Source: Streptomyces sp. NBC_00510 (GTDB lineage Bacteria > Actinomycetota > Actinomycetes > Streptomycetales > Streptomycetaceae). From it: DNA of 64,000 nucleotides. The notes beneath the pieces are model-generated. The model did not search any database. It was given only the letters and a program-made list of their open reading frames with translations, and had not been told where the DNA came from. This document shows, in pieces, positions 1 through 8,072 of this stretch (position 1 is its first letter; the number at the start of each line of letters is the position of its first letter). The position numbers and the translations under genes were made by a program. Location: assembly GCA_036013505.1 (NCBI GenBank), contig CP107851.1:2108001-2172000 (forward strand). The letters are read 5' to 3'.

Positions 1-345
1 GGGCTGATGATCGTCCCGCGGACGTGGAAGCTGCTGCGCGAGGCCATCGACGTCCTGCTGGAGGCCGCGCCCAAGGACGTGGACATGGCCGACGTACGGG
101 CGCACATCCTGGCGCTGCCCGGAGTGGCCGGGCTGCACGACCTGCACGTGTGGACGATCACCTCGGGGATGCCGGTGCTCTCCGCGCACGTCGTGGTGAG
201 CCGGGACGTCCTGGACGCGGTCGGTCACGAGAAGATGCTGCACGACCTGCAGGGCTGCCTCGGCACCCACTTCGACGTGGAGCACTGCACCTTCCAGCTG
301 GAGCCGGTCGGACACGCCGAGCACGAGGCGCGGTTGTGCCACTGA
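1..345 (+). CDS. Cation diffusion facilitator (CDF) transporter, C-terminal part
   Basis: The reading frame is open from the first base, so the gene starts upstream of the window. The visible 114 residues begin at the end of the last membrane segment and run through the cytoplasmic CDF dimerisation domain (an alpha/beta ferredoxin-like fold, with the typical LPGV..LHDLHVWTI stretch and a late EHCTFQLE strand). CDF proteins export Zn, Co or Cd by proton antiport, and this C-terminal domain senses metal. It ends in a His-rich tail (GHAEHEARLCH). The family assignment is firm; metal specificity cannot be read from this part. Confidence 0.85.
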   Translation, partial: GLMIVPRTWKLLREAIDVLLEAAPKDVDMADVRAHILALPGVAGLHDLHVWTITSGMPVLSAHVVVSRDVLDAVGHEKMLHDLQGCLGTHFDVEHCTFQLEPVGHAEHEARLCH

Positions 346-457
346 CGGCACGCCGCGCCGTGCGACGCAGTGTCACGAAGCCTGAGCGCGCTGCAACCGC
401 CTCGCGTGTCCCCGCGTGAGGCAAACTGAGGTCTTGTCGTCGAAGCAAAGGATGGCC

Positions 458-1066
458 ATGCCCACGAGCCCCGCCGCCGACCGGCCCCGCACACCCGCCG
501 CGGACCCCTCCTCCAACGGTGCCCCGGCGCCGATCCTCCTCGAGCTGGTCGACGAGACCGGTGTGACGATCGGCACTGCGGAGAAGCTGTCGGCCCACCT
601 GCCGCCGGGGCGGCTCCACCGTGCGTTCTCGGTCTTCCTCTTCGACGGCGAGGGAAGGCTGCTGCTGCAGCGCCGGGCGGCGGGGAAGTACCACTCCCCC
701 GGCGTGTGGTCGAACACCTGCTGCGGTCACCCCTATCCGGGCGAACCGCCCTTCGTCGCCGCCGCGCGCCGCACGGGTGAGGAGCTCGGTGTGGCGCCCG
801 CGCTGATGCGGGAGGCCGGCACGGTCCGCTACAACCACCCGGACCCGGCGTCGGGGCTGGTCGAGCAGGAGTACAACCACCTCTTCGTCGGCCTGGTGAC
901 CGCGCCCCTGGATCCGGATCCGGAGGAGATCGGCGAGACCGCGTTCGTGTCGCCAGCCGAGCTCGCCGCGCTCCGCGCCGCCGGGCCGTTCTCTGCCTGG
1001 TTCCCGACCGTGCTCGATGCCGCGCTGCCGGCGGTGCGCGAGCTGACGGGCGACGCGGGCTGGTAG
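458..1066 (+). CDS. idi: Isopentenyl-diphosphate delta-isomerase, type I
   Basis: Interconverts isopentenyl and dimethylallyl diphosphate, supplying starters for isoprenoid synthesis in the cytoplasm. The 202-residue product carries the Nudix-type IDI core: the catalytic cysteine motif SNTCCGHP near residue 75 and the metal-binding EQEYNHLFVG stretch near residue 140. The length matches actinobacterial type I enzymes. I chose the ATG at 458 because AAAGGA lies six bases before it; an in-frame ATG at 452 and GTG at 416 are alternatives. It stands alone, convergent with the next gene. Confidence 0.95.
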   Translation: MPTSPAADRPRTPAADPSSNGAPAPILLELVDETGVTIGTAEKLSAHLPPGRLHRAFSVFLFDGEGRLLLQRRAAGKYHSPGVWSNTCCGHPYPGEPPFVAAARRTGEELGVAPALMREAGTVRYNHPDPASGLVEQEYNHLFVGLVTAPLDPDPEEIGETAFVSPAELAALRAAGPFSAWFPTVLDAALPAVRELTGDAGW

Positions 1067-1100
1067 CCCGGGCCGCTGCGGCCGGCCCCGGTCCGTGCGG

Positions 1101-1592
1101 TCAGCGCACCAGGCCGGGCGGCAGCGGGAGCGCGGCCCAGATGACCTTGCCGCCGGTCGTCGTCTGCTGGACGTCGCACATCCCGCCCGCCTCGGCGGTG
1201 ACCGTCTTGACCAGCAGCAGGCCGCGCCCGCCGGTGTCGGCGTCGTCGACCTGCAGGGCCTTGGGCCGGTACGGGTGGTTGTCCTCGACGGCCACCCGTA
1301 CCCAGTCCACGCCGACGGCGAACTCCACGGCGATCTCGGGCGACAGCAGTGCGGCGTGCCGCACCGCGTTGGTGACCAGCTCGGAGACGATCAGCAGCAG
1401 GCCGTGCAGCAGTTCCTCGCTGACCGGCACGCCCTGGCGGACGACCAGGTCCCGTACCGCGTGCCGGGCCTGCGGCACCGAGGAGTCCAGCGCGGGGGCG
1501 GTGAAGCGCCACACGCCCTCGTACGGGCGCGGGACATCCGGCGCCATCGGGGGCACCGGATCGGGGGGCGGAACGCTCCCGCGTACGTCCAT
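1101..1592 (-). CDS. ATP-binding protein, anti-sigma-factor type (HATPase_c_2)
   Basis: A small GHKL ATPase of the kind that acts as an anti-sigma or serine-kinase-like switch in Streptomyces, which has dozens of them. The N box is visible as SELVTNAVRHA and the G1 box as DADTGGRGLLLV. No membrane segment or sensor domain is attached. The start is uncertain: the ATG at 1592 gives a compact 163-residue protein, while the frame is open to 1730 with several GTG options. No sigma factor or antagonist lies next to it, so its partner is unknown. Confidence 0.75.
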   Translation of the reverse strand: MDVRGSVPPPDPVPPMAPDVPRPYEGVWRFTAPALDSSVPQARHAVRDLVVRQGVPVSEELLHGLLLIVSELVTNAVRHAALLSPEIAVEFAVGVDWVRVAVEDNHPYRPKALQVDDADTGGRGLLLVKTVTAEAGGMCDVQQTTTGGKVIWAALPLPPGLVR

Positions 1593-1804
1593 GGCGGTCT
1601 TCACCCTCGCATTCGCGCGATGCACCCCGCGGCCCCCGCGGGCCGCTGACGGCGGCGGCGAGGTCCGCCTCACGGATCGAGTGTCGGCAGCCGACGGGTC
1701 CACCCCGAGCCGCTGACCGTAAATCCGCACCTTTCGACCACCTCCGACTCAAGGCGATCGGACGTGTCGGGCCCGTGAGCCCTTACTGATCCGGTGCTTC
1801 CGGT

Positions 1805-2413
1805 TCACTGACGCGTCAGCGGGGCGTCCCGGGCATCGGCGACCATTCCGACGATCCGGCGGCCCCCGAGGCCGGCGCCGAGCAGCCCCAGTCCGTCGAA
1901 GAGCAGCGCCAGGGAGAAGAAGGCGCCGATGACGTAGAGGCTGCTCTCCGGCCAGTTCGCCAGGACCAGGATCGCCAGCAGGATGCCGATCGCGCCCTGG
2001 ATGAGTGTCCACACCATGTGCGGCCCGCGCACCACCATGCCCCCGAAGAGGCGGAAGATCCCGCCGGTCAGGAAGAGCAGGGCCGCGAACATGGTGAGGG
2101 CGGCCGCCGTCTGCTCGGGGTTGCGGATCACGACGACCCCGGCGGCGATGTAGAGGGCCGCCACGACCAGGGCGAGCCAGAAGAAGTTGGTGTCGCGGTT
2201 CTGCACCGCCTGGACCAGGCCGACGACGCCGCCGACCAGCAGCAGCCAGCCGAAGAGCAGCATCGAGGTGATGGTCGCGAAGCCCACGTAGAACAGCCCG
2301 ACCAGGCCGCCCACGACGAGGACCGCCCCGAGGGCGGCGACCCAGCCGAAGCTGCGCTTGATCCCGGCCTCCGGGGGCTCCGGATGCTTCTTGCGTCCCT
2401 TGAACGGGGCCAT
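1805..2413 (-). CDS. HdeD-like (DUF308) integral membrane protein
   Basis: A 202-residue membrane protein with about six transmembrane helices, arranged as repeated hairpins typical of DUF308/HdeD (for example GAVLVVGGLVGLFYVG, then GWLLLVGGVVGLVQAV, later ALTMFAALLFLTGGIF). The N-terminus is short, basic and cytoplasmic (MAPFKGRKKHPEP). GAGGAGG sits nine bases before the ATG at 2413, which fixes the start. E. coli HdeD is linked to acid stress; function in actinobacteria is not established. It is divergent from the enoyl-CoA hydratase gene. Confidence 0.85.
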   Translation of the reverse strand: MAPFKGRKKHPEPPEAGIKRSFGWVAALGAVLVVGGLVGLFYVGFATITSMLLFGWLLLVGGVVGLVQAVQNRDTNFFWLALVVAALYIAAGVVVIRNPEQTAAALTMFAALLFLTGGIFRLFGGMVVRGPHMVWTLIQGAIGILLAILVLANWPESSLYVIGAFFSLALLFDGLGLLGAGLGGRRIVGMVADARDAPLTRQ

Positions 2414-2563
2414 GGCCGTCGCCTCCTCGCGCGCGTCGGGAGCCAGTCGGGAGCTACTGCTCATATACCCGATTTGCCGTGGCACGGACCGGGATAGGAT
2501 CCCCGTCCGGCGGCCTCCGCGATCTCCGGCCGCCGGGACGACGACGAGATGAGGGATGCGGGC

Positions 2564-3340
2564 ATGTCCGAGCCGTCCGGGCCCGGCCTGAGGGTGGACA
2601 CGGCGGGCGCCACCGCCACCGTGACGATCAGCAATCCGGCCAAGCGCAACGCGATGACCGTGGCGATGTGGCGGGAGCTGCCCGGCCTGCTCGACGGCCT
2701 CGCCGCGGACCCGGCCGTGCGCGTCCTGGTGCTCACCGGGGCCGGCGGCACCTTCTGCGCCGGCGCGGACATCTCCGACCTGCGCGATCCGGCGAGCGGT
2801 TCCGGCACGGCGCAGACCGCGGCCGTGGAGGCGGAGGAGGCTCTCGCGGCGTTCCCCAAGCCGACCCTGGCCGTGATCCGCGGCTTCTGCGTGGGCGGCG
2901 GCTGCCAGCTCGCGGCCGCCTGCGACCTGCGGTTCGCCGCGGAGGGCTCGCGCTTCGGGGTCACCCCGGCGCGGCTGGGCATCGTCTACCCCGCGTCCTC
3001 CACGCGGCGGCTGACGGGGCTCGTCGGGCCGTCGACGGCGAAGCACCTGCTGTTCTCCGCGGAGCTGATCGGCCACGAGCGGGCGCTGCGGACCGGGCTG
3101 GTGGACGAGGTGCTGGCTGAGGACGAGCTGGACAAGCGGGTCGAGGAGTTCGCCGGGGTGCTGGCCTCGCGGTCGCTGCTGACGCAGGCGGCGGCCAAGG
3201 AGCTCACCGCGCCCGGACCCGACCCCGCGCGGGTCGGGCACTGGGCCCGTCAGGCGGAGGGCAGCGACGACACGGCGGAGGGCGTGGCCGCCTTCCTGGA
3301 GGGCCGCGAGCCCCGCTTCACATGGACGGTGGGACGGTAG
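2564..3340 (+). CDS. Enoyl-CoA hydratase/isomerase family protein
   Basis: Crotonase-fold protein of 258 residues. The oxyanion-hole segments are present: NPAKRNAMT near the N-terminus, then GAGGTFCAGADISDL and GFCVGGGCQLAAACDLRF, which form the acyl-CoA pocket. The usual role is hydration of 2-enoyl-CoA or a related isomerase or hydrolase step; the substrate cannot be told. I chose ATG 2564 because GAGGG lies upstream at normal spacing; ATG 2549 is an in-frame alternative. Its 3' end overlaps the convergent next gene by 23 bases. Confidence 0.88.
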   Translation: MSEPSGPGLRVDTAGATATVTISNPAKRNAMTVAMWRELPGLLDGLAADPAVRVLVLTGAGGTFCAGADISDLRDPASGSGTAQTAAVEAEEALAAFPKPTLAVIRGFCVGGGCQLAAACDLRFAAEGSRFGVTPARLGIVYPASSTRRLTGLVGPSTAKHLLFSAELIGHERALRTGLVDEVLAEDELDKRVEEFAGVLASRSLLTQAAAKELTAPGPDPARVGHWARQAEGSDDTAEGVAAFLEGREPRFTWTVGR

Positions 3341-4001
3341 TCAGGGCCGCCAGGTGCGGCGGCAGCGGCACGCCGTCGCGCAGCGCCGGGTCGGGGACGG
3401 GGGTGCCCCACGCGGTGGTGAGCGGCAGGACGCCCGCCCACACGGGCAGCGCGGCGTCCGGCCCGTCGCCGTCCTCGGGCGGGCCGGTGCGGAGCTTCAC
3501 CGAGGCCTCGTCGGTGGCCAGCGCCAGCAGCGTCGTCGCGGCGAGCTCCCGGCGGTCCGGCCGGCGGGCGTGGTCCCACTGCCCCGGGGCGCACTGCTCG
3601 GTGAGCACCCGCAGGCCGTGCAGCTTCTCCTCGGGCTCGGCGACGGTGCGGAGCGTACCGAGGACCATCGCGCTGCGGTAGTTGACGCCGTGCTCGAAGA
3701 CGGACCGGGCCAGGACCAGGCCGTCCACGTGCGTCACCGTGACGCAGACCGGCGCGCCCGGGGCCGGGCGCAGGCTGCGGCTCGCCACGGAGCCGTGCAG
3801 GTAGAGGGTGCCGGCGGCGGCGTCGTACCCGTAGGCGGTGGGCACCGCCAGCGGCGTGCCGTCGACGACGACGGCGAGGTGGCACACGAACCCCGCGCCC
3901 AGCACGGCGTCCAGGTCGTCGCGGGAGACACTGCCCTGCTCCCGCAGGCGGCGGTGACGGGTGCGCCCGGTGACGGGAAGCGTGCGGTCGGCGGCTGGCA
4001 C
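3318..4001 (-). CDS. Pyridoxamine 5'-phosphate oxidase-family flavin-binding protein
   Basis: A 227-residue split-barrel protein of the PPOX/NimA type. After a short N-terminal helix (RTRHRRLREQGSVSRDDLDAVL) comes the FMN-barrel pattern FVCHLAVVVDGTPLAVPTAYGYDAAAGTLYLHGS, then CVTVTHVDGLVLARS and NYRSAMVLG. Such proteins bind FMN or F420 and reduce or sequester small molecules. There is no evidence that this one makes pyridoxal phosphate. It converges with and slightly overlaps the enoyl-CoA hydratase. Confidence 0.85.
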   Translation of the reverse strand: MPAADRTLPVTGRTRHRRLREQGSVSRDDLDAVLGAGFVCHLAVVVDGTPLAVPTAYGYDAAAGTLYLHGSVASRSLRPAPGAPVCVTVTHVDGLVLARSVFEHGVNYRSAMVLGTLRTVAEPEEKLHGLRVLTEQCAPGQWDHARRPDRRELAATTLLALATDEASVKLRTGPPEDGDGPDAALPVWAGVLPLTTAWGTPVPDPALRDGVPLPPHLAALTTVPPSM

Positions 4002-4170
4002 GGGCGGCCTCCGAAGGGTTCGCGGCTACAGGGCGCCGAGACTAGTCATATGAGCAGCTCCGCGCCACACTTTCCACGGAATCCGTGGCGATGGCCGTTC
4101 GGGCGACGGAATCGGTGTTTCGGTGCTCCCGGTCTCGGCGGCATGCCGACCGGTCGGTAACCTGCTGCGC

Positions 4171-5052
4171 ATGACCGCCACCGTCCCCGCCCCCGCGCTG
4201 GAACCGCGCGCGGGCCGGCACTGCCACAACGCCCTCAACCCCCTGCACTCGGTCGTGTACTTCTCGTCCGAGTACGACGACGAACTCGCGGCGCTCGGCC
4301 TGGAGCGGGGCGCCATGGCCTACTTCGCCGGGCGGGCCGCCCCGCTGGGCGCGGTCGCGGCGGGGACGGTCACCGCCACGTTCTACAACTTCAACCACGC
4401 GATCATCGCCCCGGTCATCCCGCGCGCCTGGGACATCGCGACCCCGGACGCGATCGTCGGGACCCGGCTGCGGGTGGCCGACGCCGTACTGACGCGGCTG
4501 CTGGGACCGGAGGTCATCGCCTCCGCCGACCTCGCCGACGCCGCGCACCTGGCGCTGCGCGCCGCCGAGGCCTGCACGCGCGGGGCCAGACCCCTCTACG
4601 CCGCCAACGCGGACCTGCCGGTGCCGGACCGGCCCCACCTCGCGCTCTGGCACGCCGCCACCCTGCTGCGCGAGCACCGCGGCGACGGTCACCTCGCGGC
4701 CCTCGCCGCCGCGGGCCTCGACGGGCTGGAGGCCCTCGTGACCCACACCGCCACCGGCAAGAGCTTCACCCCGCGCTTCGTGCAGCGCAGCCGCGGCTGG
4801 TCCGCGCAGGACTGGGCCGCGGCCCAGGACCGGCTCCGGGAGCGCGGCCTCCTCGACGCGGCGGGCGACCTCACGGACCGCGGCGTCGAACTGCGCCGCG
4901 AGATCGAGGGCGTGACCGACCGCCTCGACCGCGCGCCCTACGAGCACCTCGGCGCCGCCGCCGTCGACCGCCTCACCTCCCTCGCCGGCGCCCTGACCCA
5001 CCGCGTCCTGAGCAACGGCGGCTTCCCGCTGCAGCACTTCGGCAAGGACTGA
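4171..5052 (+). CDS. SCO6745-family conserved protein (winged-helix-like C-terminus)
   Basis: A 293-residue soluble protein that I recognise as the actinobacterial family named after SCO6745: an N-terminal all-helical region starting HCHNALNPLHSVVYFSSEYDDELAALGL, and a C-terminal region (RGWSAQDWAAAQDRLRERGLLDAAGDLTDRGVEL, seen as separate helices) that resembles a winged helix. Molecular function is unknown. The ATG at 4171 has no ribosome-binding site, but a TAACCT -10-like box at 4158-4163 lies seven bases before it, so the mRNA is probably leaderless. That supports this start over the upstream frame extension. Confidence 0.7.
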   Translation: MTATVPAPALEPRAGRHCHNALNPLHSVVYFSSEYDDELAALGLERGAMAYFAGRAAPLGAVAAGTVTATFYNFNHAIIAPVIPRAWDIATPDAIVGTRLRVADAVLTRLLGPEVIASADLADAAHLALRAAEACTRGARPLYAANADLPVPDRPHLALWHAATLLREHRGDGHLAALAAAGLDGLEALVTHTATGKSFTPRFVQRSRGWSAQDWAAAQDRLRERGLLDAAGDLTDRGVELRREIEGVTDRLDRAPYEHLGAAAVDRLTSLAGALTHRVLSNGGFPLQHFGKD

Positions 5053-5123
5053 GGGGACGTCCCCCGCGCCCCGCTTGCGGTGCGGTTCCCACAACCCCCA
5101 CCTCGTCCGGCCGTCCGTCGCCG

Positions 5124-6083
5124 TCAGGGGGTGGGGGCCGGGGCGGGCGAGGCGTGGGTGGGGGTGGGGGGTTCGCTGCGGGTGACCTCGCGGCCGGAGC
5201 GGCCCGCCGCGCGCTTCTCGCCGCGGGCGGCGCCGATGCCGGCGACCACGACCAGGGCCGTACCCGCCGCCTGGAGGGCGGTCGGGACCTGGGAGACCAG
5301 CACCATCGCGGCGAGGAGGCTGACCGCGGGTTCCATGCCCGCGAGGGTGCCGTAGGCGGTCTTGCCGATCCGCTGCAGGGCCTTCATCTCGAGCAGGAAG
5401 GGCACCAGCGGCATCAGGACGGCGATGCCCGCCACCGCCGCGAGCACCGACCACGTGGCGCCCGCCACCACGCCCGGGGCGCCGAACGGCGCGGTGAACA
5501 CCGTGGCGACGCCGAGGGAGACGGCGAGGCCGTGCTGCGCGGAGAAGCGGCTGCCGACGTGCTGGGTGCCGATCACGTACAGCGCCCAGCACGCGCCGGA
5601 GGCGACCCCGAACAGGACGCCCGCCAGGTCGGCGCCACTCTGCCACGGGGAGGTGAGGCACAGGACGCCCGCCGCCGCGAGCAGCAGCCAGGCGAGTTCG
5701 CGGCGCTGCCGCAGGGAGGCGACGGCGACGGCGAGCGGTCCGAGGAACTCCAGCGCGGTCGCGGTGCCCAGGGGGATGCGGTCGGCGGCCTCCGAGAAGA
5801 GCAGCATCATGCCGCCGCTGACCGCGCCGAGCAGGACGACGGCCATCAGGTCCCGGCGCGGGGCGGCGCGCAGCGCGGGCCACAGCGACCGGCCGGTGAA
5901 GGCGAGCAGCAGCAGCGCGGCGAAGCCGACGCGCAGCCACGTCGTGCCGGCCGGGCCGATCTCGTCGAAGAGTTCCGTCGTCAGGGCGCTTCCGGTGTGC
6001 AGCACCGTCATCGCGGCCAGGATCAGCACGGCGCCAGGTATGCGGCGGGTCGTAAAGGTATGCGGCTCGGACACGGGTCCCAT
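5124..6083 (-). CDS. EamA/DMT-family exporter (RhtA-like)
   Basis: About 319 residues with ten transmembrane helices in two EamA halves. Recognisable parts are AVLILAAMTVLHTGSALTTELF at the N-terminus, PLGTATALEFLGPLAVAVA in the first half, and GIAVLMPLVPFLLEMKALQRI with the YGTLAGMEPAVSLLAA signature in the second. This pattern is that of RhtA-type threonine/homoserine exporters. It is divergent from a LysR regulator 64 bp away, the usual arrangement for a LysR-controlled exporter. ATG 6083 is taken as start because the frame beyond it runs into the regulator promoter. Confidence 0.87.
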   Translation of the reverse strand: MGPVSEPHTFTTRRIPGAVLILAAMTVLHTGSALTTELFDEIGPAGTTWLRVGFAALLLLAFTGRSLWPALRAAPRRDLMAVVLLGAVSGGMMLLFSEAADRIPLGTATALEFLGPLAVAVASLRQRRELAWLLLAAAGVLCLTSPWQSGADLAGVLFGVASGACWALYVIGTQHVGSRFSAQHGLAVSLGVATVFTAPFGAPGVVAGATWSVLAAVAGIAVLMPLVPFLLEMKALQRIGKTAYGTLAGMEPAVSLLAAMVLVSQVPTALQAAGTALVVVAGIGAARGEKRAAGRSGREVTRSEPPTPTHASPAPAPTP

Positions 6084-6147
6084 TGGACACGCCGCCCGTT
6101 GTTTCTGTCCACGCGTCATTGGCGGACGCATTGTTTACGATCGGTGG

Positions 6148-7068
6148 ATGATCGATGCGTCCGAACAGCTCCCCGACCTCGGCCGGCTGCGCCTGCTGGT
6201 CGAGCTGAGCCGCCTGGGCACGATGGCCGCCGTCGCCGAGCGCACCGGCTACGGCACCTCCGCGGTCTCCAAGCACCTCGCCGTCCTGGAGCAGGAGGTC
6301 GGCACCCGGCTGCTCACCCCGGTCGGCCGCCGTGTGCGGCTCACCCCGGCGGGCGAGCGCCTGGTCGGGCACGCCGTGGGGATCCTCGCGGCGGTCGAGG
6401 AGGCCCGGGCCGAGCTGCGCGGGGCGTCCGGCCCGGCCGGCCGGGTGCGGCTGGCGAGCTTCGTCAGCGCCGTGGAGCCCACGGTCGTGCCCGCGCTCGG
6501 CCGGCTCCGCTCGGAGCACCCGCGCGTCGAGGTGCAGCTGTACGAGCACGAGCCGGAGCAGACCCTCGCGCTGCTGCTGTCCGGGGACGTCGATCTCGGC
6601 ATCGTCTACGACTACAGCCTGGTGCCGCGCCCGGTGCCGGACGGCCTCAGCGCCCGGCAGTTCGCCACCCAGCCGATGGTGCTCCTGCTGCCGTCCGGGC
6701 ACACCGGCGACCCGGGGCCGGGCGGGCCGGTGCCGCTGTCCGGGCTGAGCCGGCTGTCCGGGGCCGGGTGGATCACCAACTCGCGCGGCAGCGACGACGA
6801 CGAGCTGGTGCAGCGGGTGTGCGCGATGGCCGGCTTCACCCCGCGGATCGTCCACCGGGTCGACAGCCTGCACCTGGTGAACCTGCTGACCGGGGCGGGG
6901 CTCGGTGTGGCGCTGCTCGCCGAGTCGGGGGTGGAGCGGCAGCGCGACGACGTGGTGACCCGTCCGCTGGACCCGCTGGTCGGCACGCGCCGGCACTTCC
7001 TGGTGGCACGCGCCGGTCAGTGGTCGTGGCCGCCGATCGCGACGGTCGCCCGGCTGCTCACGGGGTGA
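6148..7068 (+). CDS. LysR-family transcriptional regulator
   Basis: A 306-residue LysR protein. The N-terminal helix-turn-helix (LGTMAAVAERTGYGTSAVSKHL) lies at residues 20-60, followed by the linker helix and a two-lobed effector domain (VEVQLYEHEPEQTL, GDVDLGIVYDYS, GLGVALLAESGV). It probably controls the divergent EamA exporter and itself from the shared 64-bp gap. There is no Shine-Dalgarno sequence; a TACGAT box at 6136-6141 lies six bases before the ATG, which suggests a leaderless transcript. Confidence 0.9.
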   Translation: MIDASEQLPDLGRLRLLVELSRLGTMAAVAERTGYGTSAVSKHLAVLEQEVGTRLLTPVGRRVRLTPAGERLVGHAVGILAAVEEARAELRGASGPAGRVRLASFVSAVEPTVVPALGRLRSEHPRVEVQLYEHEPEQTLALLLSGDVDLGIVYDYSLVPRPVPDGLSARQFATQPMVLLLPSGHTGDPGPGGPVPLSGLSRLSGAGWITNSRGSDDDELVQRVCAMAGFTPRIVHRVDSLHLVNLLTGAGLGVALLAESGVERQRDDVVTRPLDPLVGTRRHFLVARAGQWSWPPIATVARLLTG

Positions 7069-7110
7069 GCGCGCCGGGCGACCGCAGTCACATGGTCAGT
7101 GGTCACGTGG

Positions 7111-8028
7111 TCAGTGGACGATCCTGACGGGTTCCTCGCCGGATCCGCCGACGCCGGCCGCGTCCTTCCGGGACGTGCCGTGCGCGCAGGGCATCGCCGG
7201 ATGCCGGCCCAGCAGCACGACACCCACGGCGATCGCGGCGAGTCCCGCCGCCTCCCAGGCCAGCGCTCCCGGCGTGACGCGCACGCGGTCGCCCAGGAAG
7301 CCGACGCCGCAGGCGATCCCGGCGAGCGGCTGGGCGGCGGTCAGCGCGGGCAGCGACATGCGCAGCGGGGCCGTCTCGAAGGCGCTCTGCACGAGCATCA
7401 GCCCCGTCAGGCCCATCGCGACGACGGCGTACGGCTGCCAGTGCACGAGGAGCGCGCCGACGCCCTCGTCCTCGGCCACCTGGCCGGAGATCCGGGTCAG
7501 GGCGTCCTGGAGGCCGTAGAGCAGGCCCGCGGCGAGCGCCAGCACCGTGGCCTCGGGTGACGGGCGCAGCCGCCGCGCGCAGCCCACCAGGAGCAGCGCC
7601 AGGCCGACGACGACGCCGACCACGAGCCAGTGCCGCAGCGCCGCTGCGGGCGGTCCGCCGCCCGAGGGCCGGCCGGCCACGATGAACGCCGTCACCCCGA
7701 GCGCCAGCAGCGCCACGCCCGACCAGCCGTGCCACCCGAGTCTCTGGCCGGTGAGGCGGCGCGAGAGCGCCATCGCGAAGAGCAGGTTGGTCGCGGTCAG
7801 CGGTTCGACGAGCGAGACCTCGCCCTTGGTGAGCGCGAGGGCGCTGAGCAGCATGCCGCAGATCATCAGGAAGACGCCGAGCAGCCACTGCGGCATGCGC
7901 ATGAGGTCCAGCAGCAGCCTGAAGGAGAGGAAGTCGGACAGGGGGGCACGCTGGGCGGCCAGCTGCTGGAGTACGAAGCCCAGCCCCAGACAGCAAGCGG
8001 CCCCCACCCCGAGCAGGAATACGGCCAC
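7111..8028 (-). CDS. DMT-superfamily transporter (EamA-like)
   Basis: A 305-residue membrane protein with about nine or ten helices. It begins directly with a helix (VFLLGVGAACCLGLGFVLQQ) and has the drug/metabolite transporter pattern GEVSLVEPLTATNLLFAMALSRR in the first half and a matching LPALTAAQPLAGIACGVGFL in the second. The GTG start at 8028 has GGGAGG eight bases upstream. The substrate is unknown. It is convergent with the LysR gene and unrelated in close sequence to the EamA exporter at 5124. Confidence 0.82.
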   Translation of the reverse strand: MAVFLLGVGAACCLGLGFVLQQLAAQRAPLSDFLSFRLLLDLMRMPQWLLGVFLMICGMLLSALALTKGEVSLVEPLTATNLLFAMALSRRLTGQRLGWHGWSGVALLALGVTAFIVAGRPSGGGPPAAALRHWLVVGVVVGLALLLVGCARRLRPSPEATVLALAAGLLYGLQDALTRISGQVAEDEGVGALLVHWQPYAVVAMGLTGLMLVQSAFETAPLRMSLPALTAAQPLAGIACGVGFLGDRVRVTPGALAWEAAGLAAIAVGVVLLGRHPAMPCAHGTSRKDAAGVGGSGEEPVRIVH

Positions 8029-8072
8029 CTCGTCAACCTCCCGGTGTCGCCGACTGGCCCGACCTTAGCCCC

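Noticed and set aside
5053..5075. GGGGACGTCCCC palindrome after the SCO6745-type gene
   Set aside because: Only a short stem with no loop room; not convincing as a terminator and palindromes of this kind are frequent at this GC.
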